A stretch of 64,000 nucleotides of DNA from SKGN01 sp050948865 (GCA_050948865.1 JBMNEQ010000003.1:62001-126000); one strand, 5' to 3'. Counted from the first letter of the stretch, positions 33,896 to 44,163 are shown. The notes: generated by a model from the letters alone, not told the origin. Program-made: numbers and translations.

Positions 33896-36847
33896 ATGTA
33901 TTTAAAACAAGTTAAAATAAAGGGTTTTAAATCTTTTCCTAATCGATTAACGATTGATTTTAAAGAAGGATTAACGGGAATAGTTGGACCTAATGGTTCA
34001 GGAAAAAGTAATATTGTTGATGCTGTTCGTTGGGTTTTAGGGGAACAAAGTGTTAAATCATTACGGGGAGATAACTCTATGGCTGATGTTATTTTTTCTG
34101 GAAGTAAATCAAGAAATCCTTCTTCTTTAGCTTCTGTTACTTTGGTTTTTGATAATCAAGATAAATACTTTCCTTTAGAATATACTGAAGTTTCGATTAA
34201 AAGAGTAGTTTATCAAACAGGAGAAAATGAATATTATTTAAATGGAGAAAAGTGTCGTTTAAAAGATATTAGTAATTTAATTATTGATGCTGGTTTAGCT
34301 AAAGAGTCTTTTAATATTATTACTCAAGGAAATATTCAAGAGATTTTAAGTAGTAAACCAGAAGAGCGTCGTTTAATTTTAGAAGAGGCTGCAGGTATTT
34401 TAAAATATAAAAAAAGAAAAGAAGAAGCGATTAGAAAATTAGAACGAACTCATCTTCATATGGAAAGAATTGAAGATATTATTTTAGAATTAGAAAAACA
34501 AATAATTCCTTTAAAAGAACAAAAAGAAACAGCTAAATTATATTTATCTTATCAAGAAGAATTAGAAGATATAGAAATAGGGTTAATTAGTCAAGATCTT
34601 ACTTTATTAAATCATACTTATCAATTTTCTAAAAAGGAAATAAAGGAATTAGAAAAAGAAATTTTTACTTTAGATAATGAAGATCATATTAAGCAAATAG
34701 AATTAGAAAAAAAGAAACTAGATCAGATTAAAGATAATGAGAATTTGCATTTATTGCATCAAGAATTGATCGGGGTAACTAAAGAAGTTGAAAAGTTAGC
34801 AGGGCAAAGAAAATTAGTAGTTGAAAGAAGAAAATATGATCAAGATGATGCTAAATTACATGAAGAAATGTTATTCTTAAAAGAAACAGAATTAAAAATT
34901 AATAATGACTTAGAAAATTTAAAAGGGGATATTGAGACTAAGAATAATGATTGGCTTTTATTTGATAAAAGAATAAATGATTTGAATGAAGATTTAAAGA
35001 AGGTTAATAAGAATCAAGAATTAACTTTAATAGAATTAAATAAAAGGATAAGAATTAAAACTGAATTAAATCATCAAATAGAAGTTTTAAAGATATCAAT
35101 ATCTAATAATGAACGTTTACCTAGAGCAATAAAAGGAGTTTTAAACAATGAACAATTAGATGGAATTCATGATGTTCTTGGAAACTTATATAAAACTTCT
35201 TCAACTTATCAAACAGCTTTTAATGTGGCTCTTGGTTCTAGTAGTAATTTTGTAGTTGTTGATAATGATTATGTAGCGAAAGAAGCAATTACTTATTTAA
35301 AAGAAAATAAATTAGGACGGGTAACCTTTTTTCCTTTAAATATTATTAAACCAAGAAAAATGAATGATTATGAATATAATATGATTAATACTCATTCTTC
35401 TTTTATTGATCTTGCTTCTAATTTAATTACTTATGATGAGAAATATCAAAATATTTTGTTAAATCAATTAGGAAATGTAATTATTGCTCGTGATTTAAAA
35501 GGGGCTAATGAAATTGGGAAAATAATCAATCATCAATATAAAATAGTTACTTTAGAAGGGGAATTACTTCATGTTGGAGGTTCTATTACTGGTGGAACAT
35601 TAAAAAGTAATATAACTAGTTATAATGATCAAGAAGTCTTAAAAAATAAAGAGAAGCAATTAAAAAGAATCAATGAAGAAATTAAAGAATTAGAAGGAAA
35701 ATTAAATGATTTTAAAATTAATCAACAAGAATATGAATTAAAGAAGTATAATTTAACTATTGAAAGAGCTTCTTTAAAGGAAATGATTAAAAATAAGGAA
35801 GAATCTTTAATTAATTATGAAAATAAGTTAAAAGAGATAAAAGAGGAAATAAAAGGGGTTAATGATGTTTTAAATAATGTTTTAGATGAGGAAGAACAAT
35901 CTTTAGTTAATGATTTTTATGAAAAGGATTTAATTAAAAATAAATTAGATAAAAGAGTAGATAATTTAGGAAAAAAGATTAAAGATGATCAAGAAGAAAT
36001 TATAGAATTAGAGCAATTATTAAAAAAGAAGCAATTACTATTAAAAGATAAAAATAATCAATTAAAAAAATTAGAAGTTAAAACTAATCGTCTTGATGTT
36101 CAAATTGATAATTTATTATTAAGATTAAATGAAGAATATAAATTAACTTATGAAAAGGCAAAAGAGAAATATATTTTATCTATTTCTATAGAAGAAGCGA
36201 GGGACAAGGTTAACTATTTAAAAGAAGAAATTGATAAATTAGGGGTTATTAATCAGGGGGCTATTATGGAATATGAACGGGTTAATGAACGTTATCAATT
36301 TTTAACTTTACAAAAAAATGATTTATTTAAAGCGGAAAATACTTTATTAGAAATTATTAAGGAAATGGATTTAATTACTAAAGAGTTATTTGAAGAAACT
36401 TTTAAATTAATTAATAAGGAATTTAAAATAGTTTTTAATCGTTTATTTAAAGGGGGAACAGCAGAATTAAAATTAGTTAATCCTAATAATATTTTAGAAA
36501 CAGGAATTGATATTGTAGCTTTACCTCCAGGGAAAAAACTGCAGCATATTTCTTTATTATCAGGAGGAGAAAAAGCCTTAACAGCTATTTCTTTATTATT
36601 CGCTATTTTAAATGTTAAACCAGTTCCTTTTTGTATTCTAGATGAAGTAGAGGCTCCTTTAGATGAAGCGAATGTTTTAGGATTTGTGGACTTTTTAAAA
36701 GACTTAAAAGTTAAAACTCAATTTATTATTATTACTCATAAGAAGAAGACGATGGAATTTGTTGATGTTTTATATGGAATAACAATGCAAGAATCAGGAG
36801 TAAGTAAATTAGTTAGTGTAAAATTAGAAAACATAACTGAAAAATAA
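33896..36847 (+). CDS. smc: Chromosome segregation protein SMC (short coiled coils)
   Basis: A 983-aa protein. Walker A GPNGSGKSN is near residue 32, long coiled coils flank a hinge at about 400-570 (GGSITGGTL at its end), and the C-terminal head carries LLSGGEKALTAISLLF and Walker B CILDEVEAPLD. It is about 200 residues shorter than B. subtilis SMC, with the loss in the coiled coils. It compacts and separates chromosomes with ScpAB. Confidence 0.96.
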   Translation: MYLKQVKIKGFKSFPNRLTIDFKEGLTGIVGPNGSGKSNIVDAVRWVLGEQSVKSLRGDNSMADVIFSGSKSRNPSSLASVTLVFDNQDKYFPLEYTEVSIKRVVYQTGENEYYLNGEKCRLKDISNLIIDAGLAKESFNIITQGNIQEILSSKPEERRLILEEAAGILKYKKRKEEAIRKLERTHLHMERIEDIILELEKQIIPLKEQKETAKLYLSYQEELEDIEIGLISQDLTLLNHTYQFSKKEIKELEKEIFTLDNEDHIKQIELEKKKLDQIKDNENLHLLHQELIGVTKEVEKLAGQRKLVVERRKYDQDDAKLHEEMLFLKETELKINNDLENLKGDIETKNNDWLLFDKRINDLNEDLKKVNKNQELTLIELNKRIRIKTELNHQIEVLKISISNNERLPRAIKGVLNNEQLDGIHDVLGNLYKTSSTYQTAFNVALGSSSNFVVVDNDYVAKEAITYLKENKLGRVTFFPLNIIKPRKMNDYEYNMINTHSSFIDLASNLITYDEKYQNILLNQLGNVIIARDLKGANEIGKIINHQYKIVTLEGELLHVGGSITGGTLKSNITSYNDQEVLKNKEKQLKRINEEIKELEGKLNDFKINQQEYELKKYNLTIERASLKEMIKNKEESLINYENKLKEIKEEIKGVNDVLNNVLDEEEQSLVNDFYEKDLIKNKLDKRVDNLGKKIKDDQEEIIELEQLLKKKQLLLKDKNNQLKKLEVKTNRLDVQIDNLLLRLNEEYKLTYEKAKEKYILSISIEEARDKVNYLKEEIDKLGVINQGAIMEYERVNERYQFLTLQKNDLFKAENTLLEIIKEMDLITKELFEETFKLINKEFKIVFNRLFKGGTAELKLVNPNNILETGIDIVALPPGKKLQHISLLSGGEKALTAISLLFAILNVKPVPFCILDEVEAPLDEANVLGFVDFLKDLKVKTQFIIITHKKKTMEFVDVLYGITMQESGVSKLVSVKLENITEK

Positions 36848-36876
36848 ATCATATAGTATGATAAGAGGCTGATCAT

Positions 36877-36978
36877 ATGAAAAGAAATTTATCTTCGTTT
36901 GCCCAGTTAAAGTTATGTTTAATAATATTTATAGTTTTATCTTTAATTATTATTATAAGTGCTTTAGTGGCATTTTAA
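36877..36978 (+). CDS. 33-aa single-helix membrane peptide
   Basis: ATG 36877 to TAA 36978 encodes a basic N terminus followed by one hydrophobic helix (LIIFIVLSLIIIISALVAF). A weak AGAGG lies upstream. It sits between smc and a strong terminator. It could be a real small membrane protein; no family recognised. Confidence 0.45.
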   Translation: MKRNLSSFAQLKLCLIIFIVLSLIIIISALVAF

Positions 36979-37003
36979 AACCACCTTAATAAAAGGTGGT
37001 TTT
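36977..37003. terminator. Bidirectional terminator between smc unit and def
   Basis: AAAACCACCTT/AAGGTGGTTTT with a 5-nt loop, T-rich on both strands; it serves the two converging units. Confidence 0.9.
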
Positions 37004-37005
37004 GT

Positions 37006-37554
37006 TTAAATTGGTCTCATTTTTTCTTCGTCTTTATAGGGATTAACTTTGTCAATATGATCGATAAATAAAATTCCTTCTAAATGATCTATTTCATGTT
37101 GAATAGCGATCGCTAATTCTTCTCTTGCTCTTAATGTTTGTTTTTCTCCTAATTGATTAAAATATTCAATTGTAACTCTAGCATATCTTGGAACAATTCC
37201 TTCTACTTCCCTATTAACACTTAAGCATCCTTCACCGCCATCAGCATAAATTAATTCTTCAGCATGACTAATTATTTTTGGATTAATAATGATGTATTTA
37301 TTAAATACTCCTTTTTCTTGTTCATGGGCAATAACAAAGTATCTTTTTGGTATTCCTAGTTGAATAGCCGCTAAACCCATTCCTGGTCTTAAATTATTTT
37401 TAGTGGCTATTTCTTCAATTTGACTATTAATTAAATAATCTAACATATTTTTAATGTTTTCTTTTTCCTTATTAGAAAGGGGAAAAACAATTTCTTTACT
37501 ACTTACTCTTAACATTTTATCTTTTTCATCTAAGATATCTTTTAGCATTAACAA
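37006..37554 (-). CDS. def: Peptide deformylase
   Basis: About 182 aa with all three metal/catalytic motifs: GMGLAAIQLG, EGCLSVN and QHEIDHLEG. It removes the formyl group from new polypeptides. The frame is open further upstream to a GTG at 37563, but GAGGTG (37561-37566) overlaps that codon. TTG 37554 (6 nt away) or ATG 37548 is the likelier start. Confidence 0.95.
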   Translation of the reverse strand: MLMLKDILDEKDKMLRVSSKEIVFPLSNKEKENIKNMLDYLINSQIEEIATKNNLRPGMGLAAIQLGIPKRYFVIAHEQEKGVFNKYIIINPKIISHAEELIYADGGEGCLSVNREVEGIVPRYARVTIEYFNQLGEKQTLRAREELAIAIQHEIDHLEGILFIDHIDKVNPYKDEEKMRPI

Positions 37555-37604
37555 AATCTTCACCTCAAATCAAGTAATATTTTAACATGAAAATTGGTGA
37601 ATGT

Positions 37605-37636
37605 AAAAAAAGAGAAAACTATTTTACTAGTTTTCT
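37605..37636 (-). terminator. Terminator of the YjcZ-like gene
   Basis: On the minus strand AGAAAACTA/TAGTTTTCT with a 6-nt loop is followed by CTTTTTTT. Confidence 0.75.
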
Positions 37637-37638
37637 AA

Positions 37639-37794
37639 TTAACAATAAATTCGAGAGCTTAAAACAATAACTAAAAGTATAAATAAAACTAAAATAATTG
37701 ATGAATTACTCCATAAAGTAGGGACTAAGCAAGGATTAATACTAGGTCCTCCCCAATTATTATACCCACATCCACCAAGACCACAAGAATACAT
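37639..37794 (-). CDS. YjcZ-like small membrane protein
   Basis: A 51-aa protein. The first half is rich in Gly, Cys, Asn and Tyr, and the second half is one hydrophobic helix (SSIILVLFILLVIVLSS). This layout matches the YjcZ family of tiny proteins of spore formers. A strong AAAGGAGG precedes the ATG and a terminator follows, which supports a real gene. Function unknown. Confidence 0.7.
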   Translation of the reverse strand: MYSCGLGGCGYNNWGGPSINPCLVPTLWSNSSIILVLFILLVIVLSSRIYC

Positions 37795-37933
37795 ATTTTA
37801 TTCCTCCTTTAAACTATTTTATTATAGTTTATTAAAAAGGTGTTAAATTGGTTATAGTAATCACCTAATATTTTATATTAGGACTTTTAAAACTTAAAGA
37901 ATATGATATTATATTATTATAGAAGGTGGCAAA

Positions 37934-39079
37934 GTGAAACGATTATTAGGAAGAATGGACAAACCATTATTATTATTAACTATTATTATGTTTATTTTTG
38001 GTTCTGTGATGATTTTAAGTATTTCTAGTATTAAAGCAGCTGTTATTGGTAATCCTTATATTTATTTTATTAAACATATGTCCGTTTTATTGCTTGGTTT
38101 TATTGCTTTTATTATTATTGTTAATATCCCTTTAAAAAGTTATAAAAGAATTCTTCCCTTAGCAGTATATTTAATAATCTTTGCTTTATTTTTTGTTTAT
38201 AGTTATGGAGTAGCAGTTCATAGTGCTAAACGGTGGATTGATATGGGGATTTTTGCTTTTCAACCTAGTGAGTTTGCGAAAACTATTTTAATTCTTTATA
38301 TGGGAAATTATTATCTTCAACATTATCGAAGTAAGAAAGCTATTGTTTTATTTAAACCATTATTATTAGGTTTAATAATCTTTGTTTTAACCTTTTTACA
38401 ACCTGATTTAGGGACTGCTTCTATAATTTTGGGAATAATTGTTTTTATCTTTTTATCTTTGCCTCTAGAAAAGAATTTTAAAAGAAGAACTATTCAAATT
38501 GGGATATTAGGATTGGTTATTTTGGTTTTAACTTTTGCTTTTAATCGGGATTTTCTTTTAAGAGAAGGACAATTAGAAAGATTTGTTTATAAAAATCCTT
38601 GTCAAAGATATACTGAAAAAACAGGTTATCAAGTTTGTAATGGTTTTATTGCTATTAATAATGGGGGATTATTGGGAGTTGGACTTGGTAATAGTACTCA
38701 AAAATATTTATATTTACCCGCGGCTCATACAGATTTTATTTTTCCTGTGATTGTGGAAGAATTAGGTTTAGTTACTGGTTTGATTATTCTTTTTATTTAT
38801 CTTTATATATTATACAGAATTTTATTAATTGCTAATCGTAGTTATAATTTAATGGGAGGAATAATTGCTTATGGGGTAGCAATTTATTTATTTTTACATA
38901 TTTCAGTTAATTTAATAGGGGTATTAGGACTATTTTTATTAACAGGAGCTCCTATTCCTTTTTTAAGTTATGGTGGTTCTTATGTTTTAAATTTAATTAT
39001 TAGTTTAGCTTTTGTTCAAAGAGTGGAAATAGAAAATAATATTTATTTAAAGAAAAGAATAATAAAACAAGGACTTTAA
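37934..39079 (+). CDS. FtsW/RodA-type SEDS glycosyltransferase
   Basis: A 381-aa membrane protein with about ten helices. Family motifs are HSAKRWIDMG, QPSEFAK, FLQPDLGTA (with the catalytic-type Asp), FPVIVEELGL and PFLSYGGSY. SEDS proteins polymerise lipid II. The place next to com genes does not decide between FtsW, RodA and SpoVE; the division cluster at 53-58 kb lacks an ftsW, so FtsW is plausible. GTG start after AGAAGGTGG. Confidence 0.93.
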   Translation: MKRLLGRMDKPLLLLTIIMFIFGSVMILSISSIKAAVIGNPYIYFIKHMSVLLLGFIAFIIIVNIPLKSYKRILPLAVYLIIFALFFVYSYGVAVHSAKRWIDMGIFAFQPSEFAKTILILYMGNYYLQHYRSKKAIVLFKPLLLGLIIFVLTFLQPDLGTASIILGIIVFIFLSLPLEKNFKRRTIQIGILGLVILVLTFAFNRDFLLREGQLERFVYKNPCQRYTEKTGYQVCNGFIAINNGGLLGVGLGNSTQKYLYLPAAHTDFIFPVIVEELGLVTGLIILFIYLYILYRILLIANRSYNLMGGIIAYGVAIYLFLHISVNLIGVLGLFLLTGAPIPFLSYGGSYVLNLIISLAFVQRVEIENNIYLKKRIIKQGL

Positions 39080-39120
39080 ATCTTTATCAAGAAATAATCT
39101 TTTAGGGAAGGAGATTAATT

Positions 39121-39795
39121 GTGATAAAGAGAAAGAAAATAATTATTATTAGCAGTTTTATTTTGCTAGGGGGATTATTCTTTTATTTTTCTTCATTGAA
39201 GAAAGAAGAAGAAGAAGAAGAAAAAGAACCAGAACTTTTAATTGTTCAAAAAGAGGAAAAAGAAGAAATCAAAGAAAATTATGTTGTTGATATAAAAGGA
39301 GCTATTATTAAGCCCCAGGTTTATGAAATAGAAGTTGGGAAAAGGGTTATTGATGTGATTAATAAAGCTGGAGGCTTAACGAAAGAGGCAGATACTAGTG
39401 TTATAAATTTAAGTAAAAAGGTTATTGATGAGATGGTTATTATAATTTATACTAAAAAAGAAATAGAAGATTTTAAAAAGAAATTAAAGGAACCAACCTT
39501 AATAGAAGTAATAAAATATATTGAAAAAAATGATTGTCCTGATCCTTTAATTAATGATGCTTGTCTTAATAACTCTTCTGATGATGTTTTAAAAGAAAAT
39601 AAGGGTTTAGTTTCTCTTAATGAAGCTTCATTAGGGGAATTATTGACTTTAACTGGTATTGGTGAAGTTAAAGCTTTAGCAATTATTGATTACCGTGAAG
39701 AAAATGGTCCTTTTAAAAGCATTGAAGAATTAATGGAGGTTAAAGGGATAGGGGAAAGCATTTTTGCTAAAATTAAGGATTATATTACTATCTAA
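39121..39795 (+). CDS. comEA: Competence DNA receptor ComEA
   Basis: A 224-aa protein with an N-terminal membrane helix, a Glu-rich linker, an SLBB-like domain (VDIKGAIIKPQVYEIEVG) and a C-terminal helix-hairpin-helix DNA-binding domain (LLTLTGIGEVKALAIIDYR and VKGIGESIF). It binds incoming DNA outside the membrane. GTG start behind GGAAGGAG. It overlaps comEC by 32 bp. Confidence 0.93.
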   Translation: MIKRKKIIIISSFILLGGLFFYFSSLKKEEEEEEKEPELLIVQKEEKEEIKENYVVDIKGAIIKPQVYEIEVGKRVIDVINKAGGLTKEADTSVINLSKKVIDEMVIIIYTKKEIEDFKKKLKEPTLIEVIKYIEKNDCPDPLINDACLNNSSDDVLKENKGLVSLNEASLGELLTLTGIGEVKALAIIDYREENGPFKSIEELMEVKGIGESIFAKIKDYITI

Positions 39796-41905
39796 TTTTC
39801 TTTATTTTAGTTTTGTTATTCTTAGTTTAATTATTGCTTTAATAAATATAAGTTATTTTTCTAAAACTAGTTTATATACTTTAGCTGATACGGTAGTAGA
39901 AGGTTATATTCATGCTTTAAATATTGAGGGGAATCATTTACAATTAGAAGTAAGAGGTAAAGAAAAAGTTTTGGTTAATTACTATTTTAAAACTTATCAA
40001 GAAAAGAAAGAGTTTAATCTTTGTTTAGGAGATTATATAAAAGCAGAGGGAACTTTTTCTTTACCTAGTGAAAATAGAGTTTTTAATTTATTTAATTATC
40101 GGAAGTATTTATCTTATAATGGTATTTTTTATTTAGTTAAAGCTAAAGAAATAATCAAATTAAAATCTTCTAATAAAATAAGATATAAGTTTAAACAAGG
40201 GGTTATTAATAGAATTTCTTTATTAAGAAGGTCTTCTAGTTATGTTCAAACCTTTATTTTAGGTAATAAAAAGGGAATTGATCCTTTTGTTTATCAGTCT
40301 TATCAAGAAAATGGAGTAAGTCATTTATTTGCGCTATCAGGAATGCATGTTAGTTTATTAGCCTTAATTTTATTGTTTATTTTAAAAAATTTAAAAGTTG
40401 ATGAAGTTAAAAGTTATATAATTACTGTTTTATTCTTGTTTTGTTATGCTTTTTTAGCTGATTTTACTGCTTCTATTATGAGGGCAACTCTTTTTTTTAC
40501 TTTATTAGGAATTAATAGAATTTATTACTTTCATATTAAAACTTTAAATATTTTAGGAGTAACTTTTTCTTTATTAATTTTGTTTAATCCTTATTTTCTT
40601 TATGACATTGGTTTTCAATTTTCTTTGATTATTAGTTTTTATTTAATTTTATTTCAAGAATTAATTAATAAATATTCTTCATATTTAGGTAAAACTTTAA
40701 TAGTATCTTTTATTGCTTTTTTAGCAAGTATTCCTATTACGATTAATAACTTTTTTATGATTAATTTATTTACTCCTTTTTATAACTTAATTTTTGTTCC
40801 TTTAGTTTCTTTTCTTGTTTTACCAATATCTTTACTAACTTTTGTTTTTCCAATCCTTGATCAAGTTTTATCTTTAATAATAATGATGATGGAAAGTATT
40901 TCTTTATTTATTAATAAATTATCAGTAGGGACTTTAATTTTATCTAAACCATCAATATTTATTCTTATTCTTTATTATTTAGTTATTACTTTTGTTTTAT
41001 TAGAGTTTTTATATAATCGTTATTATTATTTTCTTTTAATAGTAATTTTATTATTTGTTCATACTAATAGTAATTATTTTAAGAAAATTCCTTATTTAGT
41101 TTTTATTGATGTTGGACAAGGTGATTCTATTTTAATAAATTTACCTTCTAATAAGGGAACCATTTTAGTTGATACTGGGGGAGAATATAAATTTAATTTT
41201 TTAAATTGGCAACAAAAAAGAAAACCTTTTTCTTTAGGAAAAGATCTAATTATTCCTTATCTTCGTTCTGAAGGAATTAAAAAAATTGATTATTTAGTTT
41301 TAACTCATGGTCATATTGATCATTTAGGAGAAGCTTTGATGATTATTAATAATTTTCCAGTTAAAACAGTAGTTTTGGGGAAATCTTCTTTAACAGAGAT
41401 TGAAGAGGATCTGATTAAAGAATTAAAAAGAATAAAAAAGCCTTATTTATTTTTGGGCGCTGATGATGTTTTAAGATTAAAAGAATTTACTTTTTATGTT
41501 TTAAATCCTAATGATGATAATAATCCTAATGATGATAGTCTTGTTCTTTATTTTAGATTAAATCAACAATCTGTTTTATTAACAGGAGATATCTCTAAAA
41601 GTATTGAATATAAATTAATTAATACATATAATCTTTTTAATGTGGATATACTAAAAGTAGGTCATCATGGCTCTTATACTAGTAGTAGTGAAGAATTTTT
41701 AGATATTTTAAATCCTTTATATGGTGTTATTATGGTTGGGGAGAATAATAAGTTTGATCATCCCCATCCGCAAGTTTTAAAAAGATTAGAAGAACGTTTG
41801 GTGAAAACCTTTTTAACTAGTGAACAAGGAAGTATAAAATTCTTTTTAAAAAAAGAAGGAGTAACTTTTAAAACAGTGAAGCCATATGATATTTTAGAAC
41901 ACTAA
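39764..41905 (+). CDS. comEC: DNA uptake channel ComEC/Rec2
   Basis: A 713-aa protein: an N-terminal OB-type domain, the competence membrane domain (SHLFALSGMHVSLLAL near residue 185, about eight helices) and a C-terminal metallo-beta-lactamase domain (VDVGQGDS-type IDVGQGDSI, THGHIDHLGE, GHHGS). It should degrade one strand and pass the other into the cell. TTG 39764, preceded by AGGGGAAAG inside comEA, is the likely start. Confidence 0.94.
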   Translation: MLKLRIILLSNFLYFSFVILSLIIALINISYFSKTSLYTLADTVVEGYIHALNIEGNHLQLEVRGKEKVLVNYYFKTYQEKKEFNLCLGDYIKAEGTFSLPSENRVFNLFNYRKYLSYNGIFYLVKAKEIIKLKSSNKIRYKFKQGVINRISLLRRSSSYVQTFILGNKKGIDPFVYQSYQENGVSHLFALSGMHVSLLALILLFILKNLKVDEVKSYIITVLFLFCYAFLADFTASIMRATLFFTLLGINRIYYFHIKTLNILGVTFSLLILFNPYFLYDIGFQFSLIISFYLILFQELINKYSSYLGKTLIVSFIAFLASIPITINNFFMINLFTPFYNLIFVPLVSFLVLPISLLTFVFPILDQVLSLIIMMMESISLFINKLSVGTLILSKPSIFILILYYLVITFVLLEFLYNRYYYFLLIVILLFVHTNSNYFKKIPYLVFIDVGQGDSILINLPSNKGTILVDTGGEYKFNFLNWQQKRKPFSLGKDLIIPYLRSEGIKKIDYLVLTHGHIDHLGEALMIINNFPVKTVVLGKSSLTEIEEDLIKELKRIKKPYLFLGADDVLRLKEFTFYVLNPNDDNNPNDDSLVLYFRLNQQSVLLTGDISKSIEYKLINTYNLFNVDILKVGHHGSYTSSSEEFLDILNPLYGVIMVGENNKFDHPHPQVLKRLEERLVKTFLTSEQGSIKFFLKKEGVTFKTVKPYDILEH

Positions 41906-41999
41906 TACATTTAGTGTTAATATAGATGAAGGGAGCCTTTAGGGCTTCTTTCTGTCTTCAAGATGTGTTATACTTTAATTAAATAATGGAGGAATGAAG

Positions 42000-42533
42000 A
42001 TGAGTTTATTTATTACTTGTTTATTAATCGCTTCAGTAAGAATTGTTGATGTTTCTTTGGGAACTTTAAGAATGGTTTTAACAATAAGAGGAAAAAGAGG
42101 TATTGGTTCTTTAATTGGTTTTGTAGAAGTTTTAGTTTGGTTTTTAATAGTTAGAAGAGCCTTAACAGCTGTTGAAGGAGGTCTTTTTATAGCGGTTTCT
42201 TATGCTGGAGGGTTTGCGATTGGAACTTATATTGGAATTTGGTTAGAAGAAAAACTAGCGATTGGTAATGTTTCTATTCAAGTTATAACTAAAGGAAAAG
42301 ATTATAATTTAGTGAAAGTTTTAAGAAAAGAAGGGTATGCAGTTTCTACAATTATAACTAAGGGAAAGGATCAGGAAAACTTATTATTATTGATTGAAGT
42401 AAGTCGACGACAAATTAAGAAAACAATCTCTTTAATAAATGAGTTAGCTAAAGATTCATTTATAACTGTTTCTGAAACAAGACATATTATTGGTGGTTAT
42501 TTTCATCCAGAAAATAGAAGAAGGTTTTTATGA
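42000..42533 (+). CDS. UPF0316/DUF2179 membrane protein (YebE-like)
   Basis: A 177-aa protein with three N-terminal helices including VRIVDVSLGTLRMVLTIRG and a C-terminal DUF2179 soluble domain, the layout of B. subtilis YebE. Function unknown. ATG 42000 lies 7 nt from GGAGG, whereas ATG 41994 is too close. It overlaps holA by 4 bp. Confidence 0.85.
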   Translation: MSLFITCLLIASVRIVDVSLGTLRMVLTIRGKRGIGSLIGFVEVLVWFLIVRRALTAVEGGLFIAVSYAGGFAIGTYIGIWLEEKLAIGNVSIQVITKGKDYNLVKVLRKEGYAVSTIITKGKDQENLLLLIEVSRRQIKKTISLINELAKDSFITVSETRHIIGGYFHPENRRRFL

Positions 42534-43492
42534 AAAACTTTTATGTTTTTTATGGAGAGGAAGAATATTTAATTAATCAAGAAAAAAAGAAACTTAAGGA
42601 AAAGTTTCTTCTTCATAATACTAATTTTAATATTATTGAGTATGATTTAAAAGAATCTACTTTAGATGATCTTTTAGATGATGCTTTAATGCCGTCGATG
42701 TTTAGTAATGAAAAACTACTTATTTGCTGGAATAGTTATTTTTTAACAGCTTTAAAAGAAACTGAGGATAAAAGTCTTAATATTGAAAGATTAATTAATT
42801 ATATTGATAATTATCAAGGTAAAAATACCATCATATTTATTGTTAATTATGAGAAAATAGATACAAGAAAGAAAATAGTAAAAAAATTAAAAGAAAAAGC
42901 ATTGATTAAAGAATTTTCTTTATTGAAAGAAAGAGACTTAATTACTTATGCCCAGGATAAATTAAAAAAAGAAGGTTTTAAAATAGATTATTCTGCTTTA
43001 ATCTTGTTAATTAGTAGAATTCATCAAAACATAGCGATTTTAAATAAAGAGTTAGAAAAATTAATGCTTTATAAAAATGATGATCAAGTAATAACTTCTT
43101 TTGATGTTGAGGAAATGATTCCTTCATCTTTTTTAGATGATGTTTTTGATTTGGTAAAAGTAGTTATTAAAAAGGATTTAGAAAGTATTTTAACTATTTA
43201 TCAAAAATTATTAGATAAAAATGAAGAACCAGTTAAAATTATTGTTTTATTAGGAAATCAATTTAGATTGATTTATCAAACAAAAAGGATGCAACAATTA
43301 GGTTATTCCTTAAAGGAAATTACTACCCGATTAAAAGTGCATCCTTACCGTGTTCAATTAGCGAGTGAAATAAAAATAGAGCAACAATTATTATTAACTT
43401 ATTTAGAACGTTTAGCTGATTTAGATATGGAAATTAAAACAGGAAAGATAGATAAACAAATAGGTTTAGAATTATTTTTTCTTCGTTTATAA
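42530..43492 (+). CDS. holA: DNA polymerase III delta subunit
   Basis: A 320-aa clamp-loader subunit beginning NFYVFYGEEEYLI and carrying the family's helical middle and collar regions (ELEKLMLYKND; LLGNQFRLIYQTKRM). It opens the sliding clamp during replication. It lies downstream of comEC as in many Firmicutes, and its 3' end overlaps lexA (convergent) by 6 bp. Confidence 0.93.
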   Translation: MKNFYVFYGEEEYLINQEKKKLKEKFLLHNTNFNIIEYDLKESTLDDLLDDALMPSMFSNEKLLICWNSYFLTALKETEDKSLNIERLINYIDNYQGKNTIIFIVNYEKIDTRKKIVKKLKEKALIKEFSLLKERDLITYAQDKLKKEGFKIDYSALILLISRIHQNIAILNKELEKLMLYKNDDQVITSFDVEEMIPSSFLDDVFDLVKVVIKKDLESILTIYQKLLDKNEEPVKIIVLLGNQFRLIYQTKRMQQLGYSLKEITTRLKVHPYRVQLASEIKIEQQLLLTYLERLADLDMEIKTGKIDKQIGLELFFLRL

Positions 43493-44104
43493 TTTACGAT
43501 ATAAACCAATTGCTTTTCCCAAAATGGTAATATTATCTAAAATAAGAGGATTTAAAGAATCATTCTCTGGTTGTAGCCGAAAATGATTCTTTTCTTTATA
43601 AAAGGTTTTTAAAGTAACTTCATTATCTTCAGTCATCGCAACAACAATATCTCCATTAAAAGCAGTATTTTGTTTTTGAACAATAACAATATCCTCATCA
43701 TAAATACCAGCTTTAATCATGCTATCACCATCTATCCTTAGGGTAAAAACTTCTTTTTGCTCTGGAATTAAATAAGCAGGAAGACTAAAAAAATTATCAG
43801 GATTTTCTATTGCCTCAATAGGAGAACCAGCTGTTACTGTTCCTAAAAGGGGAACATCAATAATATTTTCTTCTTTTTCTAGAAATTCATTTTCTACTAA
43901 TAATTCAATGGCTCGATTTTTAAAATTATCCTTTTTGATATATCCTTTTTCCCTTAATTTATTGAGGTGGGTTTGAATTGTAGCAGGAGAAGATAAATTA
44001 AAATTATTACCTATCTCTCTAACTGTTGGGGGATAACCTTTTTTAGCTAAATACTTTTTTATATAAGTTAAAATTTCTTTTTGACGTTTGGTTAAAATCT
44101 TCAT
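43487..44104 (-). CDS. lexA: LexA SOS repressor
   Basis: A 205-aa protein: an N-terminal winged helix (REIGNNFNLSSPATIQTHL), a cleavage site Ala-Gly in GTVTAGSPI, and the catalytic Ser in DGDSMI and Lys in VTLKTF. All elements of RecA-stimulated self-cleavage are present. Two LexA boxes lie in its divergent promoter region, so it is autoregulated. Start ATG behind AAGGAGG. Confidence 0.96.
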   Translation of the reverse strand: MKILTKRQKEILTYIKKYLAKKGYPPTVREIGNNFNLSSPATIQTHLNKLREKGYIKKDNFKNRAIELLVENEFLEKEENIIDVPLLGTVTAGSPIEAIENPDNFFSLPAYLIPEQKEVFTLRIDGDSMIKAGIYDEDIVIVQKQNTAFNGDIVVAMTEDNEVTLKTFYKEKNHFRLQPENDSLNPLILDNITILGKAIGLYRKL

Positions 44105-44134
44105 TAATGAGACCTCCTTATTTTTCTAGTTTAC

Positions 44135-44163
44135 ACTTTAACATAAATAGACAGTTTTGTCAA
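44135..44163 (-). promoter_or_regulatory. lexA promoter
   Basis: On the minus strand TTGACA (44158-44163), 17-bp spacer and TAAAGT (44135-44140). The -35 element overlaps the first LexA-type box. Confidence 0.8.
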
